From Marinobacterium sp. LSUCC0821 (lineage in GTDB: Bacteria > Pseudomonadota > Gammaproteobacteria > Pseudomonadales > Balneatricaceae), in NCBI RefSeq assembly GCF_012848475.1, contig NZ_CP051666.1, forward strand, positions 581,501-645,500: a stretch of 64,000 nucleotides of DNA. The letters run 5' to 3'. Below are positions 16,739-25,625 of the stretch, piece by piece. A program made the position numbers and the translations under genes. The first letter of the stretch is position 1; every line of letters starts with the position of its first letter. The notes beneath the pieces are model-generated. The model searched no databases. It saw only the letters and a program-made list of their open reading frames with translations, and had not been told where the DNA came from.

Positions 16739-16761
16739 AACAACTCTTACTATTTTTTAAA

Positions 16762-16777
16762 GGGAGCCATGGCTCCC
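16762..16777 (+). terminator. Probable terminator of the TRAP-sulfatase operon
   Basis: Perfect palindrome GGGAGCCATGGCTCCC starting 23 nt after the TauE/SafE stop, followed by ATTTCTTG. The T-run is poor, so termination may be partial. Confidence 0.5.
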
Positions 16778-16817
16778 ATTTCTTGATTATGATCAAAGAA
16801 ACTTTAGGAAGCTCTGT

Positions 16818-16838
16818 AAATGAGTATGATTCTCATTT
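16818..16838. promoter_or_regulatory. Fur box upstream of feoAB
   Basis: AAATGAGTATGATTCTCATT (plus one T) is an imperfect 21-bp dyad with only two mismatched pairs besides the centre, close to the classic Fur consensus of ATGATAAT-type hexamers. It lies about 33 nt before the feoA start, where a repressor would block the promoter. Iron repression of feoAB is the expected outcome. Confidence 0.8.
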
Positions 16839-16870
16839 AGAATCTGCTTTTACTCTTTGGTTAGATCTCC

Positions 16871-17125
16871 ATGTCCAACACTAGTACAGACAATCTTTGG
16901 ATGCTTAAGCGCGATGAGCTATGCCAGATTGTGGGCTTCGACTCGCAATTGGATAGTGCCATTAAAGCGCGTATAGATGAGTTGGGTTTTCGTACTGGGG
17001 CAAACATTCTCTGTACTCAAGCTCCTCGCTTGGGTGCGCCTAAGTTGTATCGCGTAGGTAATGCTGTCTACTCTTTAGAAAAGCCTGTCGCCTTAATGGT
17101 TCAGATTCAAAGGATTGAGTCGTAG
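16871..17125 (+). CDS. feoA: Ferrous iron transport protein A
   Basis: 84-residue SH3-like FeoA domain protein. DELCQIVGFDSQLDSAIKARIDELGFRTGANILCTQAPRLGAPKLYRVGNAVYSLEK matches the FeoA pattern (loss-of-density core LxELGF, then RVG...YSLRK-like strand). FeoA is a small cytosolic accessory of the FeoB iron(II) permease. It shares one base with the FeoB start, which implies translational coupling, and is preceded by a Fur box. Confidence 0.9.
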   Translation: MSNTSTDNLWMLKRDELCQIVGFDSQLDSAIKARIDELGFRTGANILCTQAPRLGAPKLYRVGNAVYSLEKPVALMVQIQRIES

Positions 17126-18957
17126 TGAAAAAACTTCTATTAGTGGGTAGTCCTAACTCAGGTAAGTCGATGCTATTTAATCGTCTGACCGGTATGAATC
17201 AACGTGTTGCAAACTTTCCAGGTATTACCGTCTCTACATCTACAGGACCTGCGATAGACCGTTCCGATCTTCTAGTTGTTGATTTCCCTGGTACCTACTC
17301 ACTGACGCCCATTTCGGGAGAGGAGCAGGTATCTGTAGAAGCTTTCTACAAATTCCTTGAAGCGAAACCAGGAGAGATTGAGGCGGTTGTCTGTGTTGTA
17401 GACTCAACGCGCATGGAGAAGGGGTTGGTTTTTGCATTGCAGGTACGTGAGGCCTGTTTACGAGCAGGTCACCCGGTGATGATCGCCGCTAATATGAGTG
17501 ATGTTCTGGCGCGTCATAATCAGTGTGTTGACGCTGATGGCCTAAGTGCAAAACTCGATATGCCTGTCGTGCCAGTCTCTGCTAGAAAGGGTGAGGGGGT
17601 TGCTGAGGTTTTACGCCAAAGTCGCAATGGCATTCCGCTGTTAACGCGTTCACTTACAGAGAGTTTTATTGCTGTTGATCAGGGTCATTTTCGTAACCTA
17701 GCTGAAGAACTTGCCAACGAGTATGGGCCTAAGGGTGACTATCTTCTTCTGGCGCATAATCGTGCCGATCGATTCTTTTTGAATACGATCACAGGTGGTA
17801 TTAGCTTTGTATTGATTATGTTTCTGCTTTTCCAATCAATATTCACCTGGGCTGCGCCATTAATGGATGGTGTAGAGGCTGTCATAGCTTCTATCGCTGA
17901 ATCGGTTCTGCCGTTAATTTCAACGGGTTGGGTTCATGATTTTGTGAATGATGCGCTTTTTGGTGGGTTAGGGGCGTTTCTTGTCTTTGTGCCACAGATC
18001 TTCATCCTGACCCTGGTAGTGGGTGTGATGGAGGACTCTGGCTATCTGGCGCGTGCTGCGGTGATTTGTCACCGTCCTCTGCGTATGTTTGGTCTTACCG
18101 GGAAAAGCTTTGTACCGATGCTTTCGGGCGTTGCCTGTGCTATTCCAGGTATCTACGCTGCACGTACCATTGAATCGCCACGCCGTCGCTGGTTGACCTA
18201 TCTTGCGATACCTTTGATGCCCTGTTCTGCGCGCTTACCTGTTTATGGTCTATTAATCGTTACCTTTGTGCCAAATTTACCTCTTCTTGGCGGTCTATTT
18301 GGTATGCAGGGGTTGGCTATGCTCGGTATCTACTTGTTCGGTATCGTTAGCGCTCTGTTGGTTGCTGCTGTTGTTTCACGTGTAGAGGTAAGCAGTAAGA
18401 GCGATGTGCCATTTGTTCTTGAGATGCCGCCGTATCGTTTGCCTGGGGGTAGGGCTTTGCTCCGTCATGCATGGGATCGTAGTGGTGACTTCGTAATGCG
18501 TGCCGGACCAATCATCTTTTGGGTAAGTCTTGTGGTTTGGGTGCTTGGCTACTTCCCTAACTATGGTGCTAGTTTGAGTGACTCATGGCTGGGCCATCTT
18601 GGTCGTTTTCTTGAACCGGTATTTGAGCCACTTGGTTTGGATTGGAAATACGGTGTTGCAATTATCGCCTCCTTCCTTGCACGTGAAGTTTTTGTGGGTA
18701 CCTTGGGTACTCTCTATGGCATTGAGGGGGCAGGTGAGGAGTTTGGCTCGCTAGCAACACAGATCCAAGAGTCAGGTATCTCGTTAGCATCAGGTATTGC
18801 GCTGTTCATCTTCTTTGCGCTTGCTGCGCAATGTATCTCGACTCTTGCAACGCTTCGCCGTGAGAGCGGCTCCTGGAAGCTGCCTATAGGTATGTTTTTT
18901 GGGTATGGGGTGATGGCTTACTCGTTGGCGTTTATTGCTTATCGGGTGGTTTTGTAA
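17125..18957 (+). CDS. feoB: Ferrous iron permease FeoB (compact form)
   Basis: 610-residue membrane GTPase that takes up Fe(II). The N-terminal G domain has the P-loop GSPNSGKS (8-15), G2 around NFPGITV, G3 as DFPG (53-56, with Phe where Leu is usual) and G4 NMSD (123-126). The permease part includes GGLGAFLVFVPQIFIL, EDSGYLARAAVI and SCAIPG-like SGVACAIPGIYAARTI, the Gate motifs. It is about 160 residues shorter than E. coli FeoB (773 residues). The start is GTG, overlapping the feoA stop. No feoC-like gene follows; a repeat pair and the rpsA terminator do. Confidence 0.92.
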   Translation: MKKLLLVGSPNSGKSMLFNRLTGMNQRVANFPGITVSTSTGPAIDRSDLLVVDFPGTYSLTPISGEEQVSVEAFYKFLEAKPGEIEAVVCVVDSTRMEKGLVFALQVREACLRAGHPVMIAANMSDVLARHNQCVDADGLSAKLDMPVVPVSARKGEGVAEVLRQSRNGIPLLTRSLTESFIAVDQGHFRNLAEELANEYGPKGDYLLLAHNRADRFFLNTITGGISFVLIMFLLFQSIFTWAAPLMDGVEAVIASIAESVLPLISTGWVHDFVNDALFGGLGAFLVFVPQIFILTLVVGVMEDSGYLARAAVICHRPLRMFGLTGKSFVPMLSGVACAIPGIYAARTIESPRRRWLTYLAIPLMPCSARLPVYGLLIVTFVPNLPLLGGLFGMQGLAMLGIYLFGIVSALLVAAVVSRVEVSSKSDVPFVLEMPPYRLPGGRALLRHAWDRSGDFVMRAGPIIFWVSLVVWVLGYFPNYGASLSDSWLGHLGRFLEPVFEPLGLDWKYGVAIIASFLAREVFVGTLGTLYGIEGAGEEFGSLATQIQESGISLASGIALFIFFALAAQCISTLATLRRESGSWKLPIGMFFGYGVMAYSLAFIAYRVVL

Positions 18958-19008
18958 TCATTGATCGGGGTTGTCTCTTTGGGCCAATCCCTCCTACCAA
19001 AGCGGTTT

Positions 19009-19135
19009 ATCGCGGCTTGCCTTACAGGCAATGCGCTCCTACATTCGAGCTTCGCACATAACCCGCTACAGAGTCCTGATGTAGGAGCGCATTGGCGCCA
19101 CGCGCCAAGCCGCGATCGATTAGCTTCGCTAATCG
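19009..19135. repeat. BIME-like pair of inverted REP-like elements
   Basis: A left element in reverse (ATCGCGGCTTGCC...GCGCTCCTACA, 19009-19043) faces a right element (TGTAGGAGCGCATTGG...AAGCCGCGAT, 19080-19116), separated by a 36-nt spacer. A further stem CGATTAGC / GCTAATCG (19117-19135) follows. The same layout, including the spacer start TTCGAGCT-CGCACA, recurs at 60.5 kb. It lies between feoB and rpsA, in the 257-nt gap. Confidence 0.75.
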
Positions 19136-19166
19136 TATTTATCATTTCCCTACAAATTTCAGGCAT

Positions 19167-19194
19167 AAAAAAGAGCGCCGAAGCGCTCTTTTTT
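19167..19194. terminator. Terminator of rpsA (bidirectional)
   Basis: AAAAAAGAGCGC, CGAA tetraloop and GCGCTCTTTTTT form a near-ideal intrinsic terminator; read leftward, it is GAGCGC-TTCG-GCGCTC plus a T-run 20 nt after the rpsA stop. It also works for feoB transcripts. Confidence 0.92.
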
Positions 19195-19214
19195 GTGTGT
19201 CGGTAATCGTTCGA

Positions 19215-20888
19215 TTACTGACCCATCTGCTGCTTGATTAGGTCACCGATAGTGGTTGGACCTGATACTTCAACTTCTACGTTCTGTGCTGCTTTGATAG
19301 CTGCTTTTTCGTCAGCCTGATCTTTAGCACGGATAGAGAAGTTGATTACGCGGTTGCGACGGTCAACACCAACGATCTTACCTTCAACGCTGTCACCAAC
19401 TTTAAGAGCGGTAGTAGCGTCTTCGATACGCTCTGCAGCGATATCAGAAGCTTTAAGAACTGCTTCGATGCCTTCTGCAAGTTCAACAGTAGCTGCACGT
19501 GGCTCAACAGCGATAACTTTACCAGTTACAACTGCGCCTTTTTCGTTAGCTGCTAGGAACTCAGAGAATGGATCGCTCTCAAGCTGTTTGATGCCAAGAG
19601 AGATGCGCTCTTTTTCTGCGTCGATAGATAGGATAACTGCTTCAACTTCGTCACCTTTCTTGAATTCACGAAGAGCAGCTTCAGCGTCAGCTTCCCAAGT
19701 GATATCAGACATGTGAACAAGGCCATCTAGATCGTTAGCTAGGCCAACGAAGATACCGAAGTCAGTGATAGTCTTGATAGTACCAGACACTTTATCGCCA
19801 GCAGCGTACTGCTCAGAGAAAGATGCCCATGGGTTAGCAGTACACTGCTTGATACCCAAAGAGATACGACGACGTTCTTCATCAACGTCAAGAACCATAA
19901 CTTCTACCGCATCGCCAAGCTGAACGATTTTTGATGGGTGGATGTTTTTGTTAGTCCAAGACATTTCTGATACGTGTACAAGACCTTCAACGCCATCTTC
20001 TAGAGATGCGAAGCAGCCGTAATCAGTCAAGTTAGTTACTTTAGCGTTAGCACGTGTGCCAGCTGGGTAACGGTTCTTGATAGCTTCCCATGGATCTTCA
20101 GAAAGCTGTTTTAGACCTAGAGAGATACGACCGTTCTCTTTATCGAACTTGATGATCTTAACTGAGATCTCATCACCTGGGTTTAGCATTTCGCTTGGGT
20201 GAGAGATACGTTTCCACGCCATGTCAGTGATGTGTAGAAGACCATCAACACCGCCAAGATCGATGAACGCACCGTAGTTAGTAAGGTTCTTAACGTAACC
20301 TTTAACTTCCTGGCCTTCTTCAAGGTCAGCAAGGATCTCGTCACGTTGAGCGCTGTTCGCTTCCTGCATTACTGCACGGCGAGATACAACTACGTTGTTA
20401 CGTTTCTGGTCGAGCTTGATCAGTTTGAATTCCAGCTCTTTGCCTTCAAGGTGGTCAACGTCACGTACTGGGCGTACATCTACCAATGAACCTGGTAGGA
20501 AACCCTGGATGTTGTTAACGTTAACTGTGAAGCCGCCTTTAACTTTGCCCGAGATGTAACCCGTAACAACTTCTTCAGCTTCAAATTTAGCCTGAAGTAC
20601 TTCCCACGCTTCTGAACGCTTAGCTTTCTCACGTGAAAGCTTAGTTTCACCAAAGCCATCTTCAACGGCTTCTAGTGCAACTTTAACGTCATCACCGATT
20701 TTGATTTCTAGTTCGTTAGCGTCGTTAAGGAACTGAGAGCGAGGAATGATCGCTTCAGACTTAAGACCAGCGTTAACGGTAACCCAATCAGAATCGATAT
20801 CAACAACAGTACCAGTTACAAGTGTACCTGGAGTCATTGCTAGTTCTTGGAGGGATGCTTCAAACAGTTCAGCAAAGCTTTCGCTCAT
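19215..20888 (-). CDS. rpsA: 30S ribosomal protein S1
   Basis: 557 residues, the usual length for gammaproteobacterial S1, with six S1/OB repeats in order. The strongest are the middle ones: [69 protein letters not shown] and [36 protein letters not shown]1 binds mRNA leaders on the ribosome. The gene stands alone here: prc is upstream and feoB downstream, without the cmk and ihfB partners found in many Gammaproteobacteria. The upstream gap holds an inverted repeat that may belong to an autoregulatory leader. Confidence 0.97.
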   Translation of the reverse strand: MSESFAELFEASLQELAMTPGTLVTGTVVDIDSDWVTVNAGLKSEAIIPRSQFLNDANELEIKIGDDVKVALEAVEDGFGETKLSREKAKRSEAWEVLQAKFEAEEVVTGYISGKVKGGFTVNVNNIQGFLPGSLVDVRPVRDVDHLEGKELEFKLIKLDQKRNNVVVSRRAVMQEANSAQRDEILADLEEGQEVKGYVKNLTNYGAFIDLGGVDGLLHITDMAWKRISHPSEMLNPGDEISVKIIKFDKENGRISLGLKQLSEDPWEAIKNRYPAGTRANAKVTNLTDYGCFASLEDGVEGLVHVSEMSWTNKNIHPSKIVQLGDAVEVMVLDVDEERRRISLGIKQCTANPWASFSEQYAAGDKVSGTIKTITDFGIFVGLANDLDGLVHMSDITWEADAEAALREFKKGDEVEAVILSIDAEKERISLGIKQLESDPFSEFLAANEKGAVVTGKVIAVEPRAATVELAEGIEAVLKASDIAAERIEDATTALKVGDSVEGKIVGVDRRNRVINFSIRAKDQADEKAAIKAAQNVEVEVSGPTTIGDLIKQQMGQ

Positions 20889-20933
20889 GAAAGTGTCCTA
20901 TATATGGTGCCTAGAACGGCACGCTAGCCTATA

Positions 20934-20992
20934 CCATCAGCTGCATAGGGTCGGTTTATTAAATCGCTTTTAGATTGGCACTAAGCTGATGG
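20934..20992 (-). promoter_or_regulatory. Inverted repeat in the rpsA upstream region
   Basis: CCATCAGCT (20934-20942) and AGCTGATGG (20984-20992) are perfect 9-bp arms separated by 41 nt, within the 180 nt between prc and the rpsA start. S1 represses its own translation through a structured leader in E. coli; whether this repeat is transcribed as part of such a leader is inference. Confidence 0.4.
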
Positions 20993-21068
20993 ATGTACCA
21001 CCCAAAGCGAGAAAGCGCAGAATTATACAGAAATAGCGGGGTAGAGGATAGTCTGGCGTGGTGTTTTT

Positions 21069-23123
21069 TTAACCAGCCAAACGCGACTGATCCTCTTTGA
21101 AGAACATCTGAATCATATCGATGGTTAACTCGCTCGCCTCTTTGAGTACAGCTTCACTATCAGGGTTAACCGGCTGTGATTTGGCGTCTGTTTCACTCAG
21201 CAGATCATCGAGCGATTTTATTGGCGTTTCACCTTTTGCATTACGGCGTTTGTTCTCTAGATCAATTTGAGCTTGATCGATTGAATCACGCTGCGCGGTA
21301 AGGGCTGTTTCGTTGAGTGGCAACCACTCTTGTGCCTTCTGTTTCTTAAGAAACTCGAGCGTGCCCCACATGTGGTTGAAGTCTGGATCGTTGGCTACGC
21401 GTTGCAGGTAGCGATTCTTCAGCTCTGGAATCCAGCGATCGAGTGAGCTGTAGCGTGCATAGCGTACAGGTCTTACCTGGTCCCAAGGAAGTGCGAAATC
21501 AAGAGCGCTTTCGCCGATTTCACTCTCGTCGATCATAGGCGGAAAGTTGATATCCGGTGCTACACCTTGGTGTTGTGTGCTCTCGCCAGAGATGCGGTAG
21601 AACTTAGCAGTCGTGTACTTTAGCTGACCATGCTTAAGTGGTTGCAGTGTCTGCACTGTGCCTTTACCAAAGGTGCGGCTGCCAACGATAAGACCGCGGC
21701 GGTAGTCTTGAATTGCGCCTGCAAAGATCTCAGAAGCCGATGCGCTGAGACGGTCAATTACAACCGTGAGCGGGCCAGTCCAGGTTGTATCTGGGTTGTA
21801 GTCGCCTAACACATCAACTCGCCCGTTTAGATCGCGAATCTGTACAGTAGGGCCGCGGCTAATGAAGAGTCCTACAAGCTCGTTTGCTTCACGCAGTGAG
21901 CCGCCACCATTTTCACGGAGGTCGATAACTAGGCCATCGATATTCTCTTTTTTGAGATCCTCTATCAACTTAGCTACGTCACGTGTGGTGCTTCGGTAAT
22001 CTTTATCACCTGCTTGAAGTGCTGCGAAATCTATATAGAAGGTTGGTATGTCGATGATTCCGATTTTGTACGGTTGGCCATCGCGCTTCACTTCAAGGAT
22101 GCGTGATTGTGCTGCTTGCTCCTCAAGAGCGACCTTATTTCGAACAAGGTTTATCACTTTGCGTGTGGTTTTATCTGCTGAGCTTGCCGGAATAATCTCT
22201 AAACGAACGATTGAGCCTTTAGGGCCGCGTATACGATCGACCACGTCATCTAGACGCATGCCGACAACATCTTCGATTTCACCCGATTCGCCCTGGCCTA
22301 CACCTACGATGAGATCAGCGGGTTTTAACTGGCCACTCTTATCGGCAGGACCTGCAGGAACTAGGCTAACCACCTTGGTATTCTCATCTTCGCTCTGAAG
22401 TACGGCACCGATGCCTTCAAGCGAGAGGCTCATATTGATTTTGAAGTTCTCAGAGGTGGCAGGTGAGAAGTAGGCCGTATGTGGGTCGTAAATACGGGCC
22501 ATGACATTAGCAAAGCTCTGGAAGACGTCTTCGCTGTTGGTCTGTTCTGCACGTTTAAGTTGGCCAGAGTAGCGTTTAATTAGTGTCTCTCGTGCTTCAT
22601 CTACCGAATTATCGGAGAGTTTTAAATTCAGCACAGCGCTTTTGAGGCGGCGTGCCCAGTAGTCGTCGATCGCCTGCTGGCTTGTAAACCAGGGCTTTTT
22701 ATCGCGGCTAATTTCGAGTTTATCGTCTCTGTTAAAGTTGAATGGCTCTTTGGATTCAAGTCGGCCGATTAGGCTATCGCTTCGCTCCTTGAAACGCTTC
22801 AAGAATAGATCATATGCTGCAAATGCAAAGCTTAGGTTGCCAGCACGAAGCTCGTCATCTAGCTTGGTTTGTCGACTTGCAAAGCTGTCAATATCGCTTT
22901 GTAAAAGGTAGGCACGGCCTGGGTCAATGGCGTCGAAATAGCGATTAAAGATCTCTGTAGACAACTCATCATCGAGTTGAAGCTCACGGTAGTGGTGACC
23001 CTCAAGGGCTGCAACGAGCGACTGAATGGCATCAGAGTGGACTGGCTCAGGTTTAAGGTTTGCTTGAGTTTGTGAAGCAAAAGCAGATAACAGTAGTAGT
23101 ATCGAGAGCAGCGTTGCCCGCAT
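21069..23123 (-). CDS. prc: Tail-specific (C-terminal processing) periplasmic protease
   Basis: S41-family serine protease that degrades or trims periplasmic proteins from their C-termini. Order of parts: signal peptide (MRATLLSILLLLSAFASQTQA), helical N-terminal domain, PDZ domain (IGAVLQSEDENTKVVSLVPAGPADKSGQLKPADLIVGVG), catalytic core with the Ser in DRLSASASEIFAGA and Lys in GSRTFGKGTVQ, then the Prc C-terminal domain. The start chosen is the ATG at 23123, with AAGGA upstream and a clean signal sequence; a TTG at 23147 would add eight residues. Length of 684 is normal for Prc. Confidence 0.93.
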   Translation of the reverse strand: MRATLLSILLLLSAFASQTQANLKPEPVHSDAIQSLVAALEGHHYRELQLDDELSTEIFNRYFDAIDPGRAYLLQSDIDSFASRQTKLDDELRAGNLSFAFAAYDLFLKRFKERSDSLIGRLESKEPFNFNRDDKLEISRDKKPWFTSQQAIDDYWARRLKSAVLNLKLSDNSVDEARETLIKRYSGQLKRAEQTNSEDVFQSFANVMARIYDPHTAYFSPATSENFKINMSLSLEGIGAVLQSEDENTKVVSLVPAGPADKSGQLKPADLIVGVGQGESGEIEDVVGMRLDDVVDRIRGPKGSIVRLEIIPASSADKTTRKVINLVRNKVALEEQAAQSRILEVKRDGQPYKIGIIDIPTFYIDFAALQAGDKDYRSTTRDVAKLIEDLKKENIDGLVIDLRENGGGSLREANELVGLFISRGPTVQIRDLNGRVDVLGDYNPDTTWTGPLTVVIDRLSASASEIFAGAIQDYRRGLIVGSRTFGKGTVQTLQPLKHGQLKYTTAKFYRISGESTQHQGVAPDINFPPMIDESEIGESALDFALPWDQVRPVRYARYSSLDRWIPELKNRYLQRVANDPDFNHMWGTLEFLKKQKAQEWLPLNETALTAQRDSIDQAQIDLENKRRNAKGETPIKSLDDLLSETDAKSQPVNPDSEAVLKEASELTIDMIQMFFKEDQSRLAG

Positions 23124-23236
23124 GAAACAAATCCTTAATCGTCGCAAGAGCTAAAAACAGTAGCGCTCAGTGTAGGCTAGTGGCATGGATGATGTAAAAT
23201 AGTTAATCTTTCTACGCATTTTACGGAGTTACGGTT

Positions 23237-23764
23237 TTGCGAGTATTTGGTCTACTTCTATGTGTCACCCTCTTGGCCGGTTGTGATGGCTCTTCTGAAC
23301 ACCAACCTATTGAAGATAAAGAGGCCTTCCGTCAGTCGCTTCTTGAAAAGGCGTTGAACGATGATACGCGCAAAGCGGGTAATGAGTTTTTGGCAAATAA
23401 TCTGAAACAACCGGGCGTGCAGGTGACTGCATCGGGTCTTCAGTATCGCATCATTACGGATGCGACGGGTGCTAAGCCAGCCCGTGATCAAATCGTTGAG
23501 GTGCAGTATCAGGGGCGTCGAGTGGATGGCGGTATCTTTGATGCAACCGCTGAGGGTAAGTCGATCAAGTTTCCTCTCAATCAAGTTATAGATGGCTGGC
23601 GAGAAGGGCTTTCAATGATGAGTGTTGGCTCAGAGTGGGAGCTTTTCATCCCTGCCGATTTGGCTTATGGCGCACGCAGTCCAAGCGTTGATATTCCAGC
23701 CAACTCGACAATCATATTTACAGTTAAGTTGCTTGGTATTTCAGATGCAGGAGCACAGGAGTAA
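23237..23764 (+). CDS. FKBP-type peptidyl-prolyl cis-trans isomerase, lipoprotein (Mip/FklB-like)
   Basis: 175-residue predicted lipoprotein: signal sequence [15 protein letters not shown] with lipobox LLAGC (C16). A short helical linker (residues 27-55) precedes the FKBP domain: [52 protein letters not shown] and [16 protein letters not shown]. It should assist protein folding in the envelope. The start codon is TTG at 23237, with GGAG 8 nt upstream. It is the first gene of a tight three-gene operon with an aminopeptidase and a thioesterase (2-nt gaps). Confidence 0.88.
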   Translation: MRVFGLLLCVTLLAGCDGSSEHQPIEDKEAFRQSLLEKALNDDTRKAGNEFLANNLKQPGVQVTASGLQYRIITDATGAKPARDQIVEVQYQGRRVDGGIFDATAEGKSIKFPLNQVIDGWREGLSMMSVGSEWELFIPADLAYGARSPSVDIPANSTIIFTVKLLGISDAGAQE

Positions 23765-23766
23765 TA

Positions 23767-25044
23767 ATGGATCTTCAAAATTTTAATCAGCAGTTGATCG
23801 ATTTTATCGCTGATAGCCCAACCCCGTTTCATGCAGTTGAGAGTATTAAATCTCGCCTTGATGCTGCCGGTTTTAGTGAGCTTCTTGAGAGTGACTCTTG
23901 GAGTGTAAAGGCAGGTGAAGGTTACTACCTTGTCCGTAACCAGTCATCGATCATCGCTTGGCGTCAGCCTGAATCCTTTGATGCCGGTATCCGCATGGTG
24001 GGTGCGCACACTGATTCTCCTTGTTTGCGCGTAAAACCGACTCCAGAACTGTACCGCTTCAACTATCAGCAGTTAGGTGTTGAGGTATATGGCGGTGCGC
24101 TACTCAATCCATGGTTCGATCGTGATCTATCACTAGCTGGTCGTGTTACCTGTAAAACTGCGGCTGGTGATTTGGTCAACAAGTTGATCGACTTTAAAGA
24201 TCCAATTGCTGTGATTCCAAGTCTTGCTATTCATATGGATCGTGAAGCGAATGATTCACGTACTGTGAACAAACAGCTGCATCTGCCGGTTCTTATGGGG
24301 CAGGGTGAGGATAAGATGGATTTCCGTGGACTACTAAAAGCACAACTGCAGAAGCAGGGTGTTGAGGTAGCACAGGTGCTCGATTACGAACTCTCTTTTT
24401 ATGATACCCAGCGTCCGGCTTACATAGGTTTGAACCAAGAGTTTCTTGCATCGGCACGATTAGATAACCTACTGAGCTGCTATATCAGTCTACAAGCTTT
24501 AATTGCGGCTGATAAAGGCCAGGCCCAGATGTTGATCTGTACTGACCATGAAGAGGTTGGGAGTGCTAGTGCTTGTGGTGCACAAGGGCCTATTTTATCC
24601 CAGTGGTTGGAGCGTCTAGTACCAGACAATGAACTACGTAATCGCTTGATTACACAGTCTGTGATGATCTCTGCTGATAACGCACACGGTATTCACCCTA
24701 ACTATGCAGATCGTCATGACGAGAACCATGGGCCATTACTCAATAAAGGGCCTGTGATTAAGATAAACTCTAATCAGCGCTATGCAACCAACAGCGAAAC
24801 CTCTTCGCTATTTCGTGATATTGCGCAGGAAGAGTCTGTTCCAGTTCAAGCATTTGTTGTGCGATCTGACCTGGGCTGCGGAAGTACGATTGGGCCGATC
24901 ACTGCATCTGAAGTGGGTGTACGCACTGTTGATATTGGTGTTCCCCAGTTTGCAATGCACTCAATCCGTGAAATAGCAGGCAGTGAAGATGCTCACTATC
25001 TGTTCCGCATTCTTAAACGTTTTTATGTACGCGCTAAGGTTTAA
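23767..25044 (+). CDS. apeB: M18-family aminopeptidase (aspartyl aminopeptidase-like)
   Basis: 425-residue cytosolic zinc aminopeptidase. Metal-binding and catalytic stretches of M18 are present: [15 protein letters not shown] (first His-x-Asp), [18 protein letters not shown] (Glu pair), [13 protein letters not shown] and the C-terminal [16 protein letters not shown] with a ligand His. It removes N-terminal residues, often acidic, from peptides. It begins 2 nt after the FKBP stop and is followed 2 nt later by the thioesterase gene. Confidence 0.92.
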   Translation: MDLQNFNQQLIDFIADSPTPFHAVESIKSRLDAAGFSELLESDSWSVKAGEGYYLVRNQSSIIAWRQPESFDAGIRMVGAHTDSPCLRVKPTPELYRFNYQQLGVEVYGGALLNPWFDRDLSLAGRVTCKTAAGDLVNKLIDFKDPIAVIPSLAIHMDREANDSRTVNKQLHLPVLMGQGEDKMDFRGLLKAQLQKQGVEVAQVLDYELSFYDTQRPAYIGLNQEFLASARLDNLLSCYISLQALIAADKGQAQMLICTDHEEVGSASACGAQGPILSQWLERLVPDNELRNRLITQSVMISADNAHGIHPNYADRHDENHGPLLNKGPVIKINSNQRYATNSETSSLFRDIAQEESVPVQAFVVRSDLGCGSTIGPITASEVGVRTVDIGVPQFAMHSIREIAGSEDAHYLFRILKRFYVRAKV

Positions 25045-25046
25045 CA

Positions 25047-25457
25047 GTGATTCAGACAGTTGAAGGTTTAAATCAGTTTCTAACCGAACATTTTCCACAA
25101 GGTGAGGGGTTTGGTTATGTTGAAGAGGCTGGTGATGGTTGGGTATTAATGCGCCTTACTGTTGCCGATAGCCATCTACGTCCGGGCGGTACAGTGTCCG
25201 GACCTACCATGATGGGTATGGCAGATGTCGCTATCTGGTCGGCGCTCCAGACTAAAATTGGGCCATCCCCCATGACGGTTACGGGTAACTTGAATATCAA
25301 CTTTTTGAGTAAGCCTGAGCCTGTTGATATGTTGGCTCGAGCACGTGTGCTGCGAGTTGGTCGTCGCAATGGTGTGGGCGAGTGTTATATCTACTCAGGC
25401 AGTGAAGACTCAATGGTAGCGCATGTTACCGCGACCTATTCGATTCCTGCTAAATAG
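25047..25457 (+). CDS. PaaI-type hotdog thioesterase
   Basis: 136-residue single-hotdog-fold protein. LRPGGTVSGPTMMGMADVAIWSAL is the helix-and-loop motif of the PaaI/YbgC-like thioesterases, with Asp in MADVAIW as probable catalytic acid; TVTGNLNINFLSKPEPVDMLARARVLRVGRR supplies the beta sheet. It probably hydrolyses an acyl-CoA; the acyl group is unknown. It begins with GTG 2 nt after the aminopeptidase stop and ends the operon just before a terminator. Confidence 0.82.
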   Translation: MIQTVEGLNQFLTEHFPQGEGFGYVEEAGDGWVLMRLTVADSHLRPGGTVSGPTMMGMADVAIWSALQTKIGPSPMTVTGNLNINFLSKPEPVDMLARARVLRVGRRNGVGECYIYSGSEDSMVAHVTATYSIPAK

Positions 25458-25489
25458 TCTTCACACGATCTCTCGCTCTCTCCCAAAAG

Positions 25490-25520
25490 CCGCCAATCTG
25501 CTCTAGAGATTGGTGGTTTT
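25490..25520 (+). terminator. Intrinsic terminator of the FKBP-apeB-thioesterase operon
   Basis: CCGCCAATCT (25490-25499) pairs with AGATTGGTGG (25507-25516) with one G-U pair, followed by TTTT. Confidence 0.82.
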
Positions 25521-25625
25521 TATCCCTCTTATACTTAGGTTTCAAATTACCTCGGTTTTATAGGCGTAACGCTGCTTAACATGCTAACGTTACGCGCCTT
25601 ATTACACGCTATAGAGATTCAAGAT

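Noticed and set aside
20746-20973. Plus-strand frame across the rpsA start and leader
   Set aside because: It is antisense to rpsA and its leader inverted repeat, with no ribosome site; a shadow frame.
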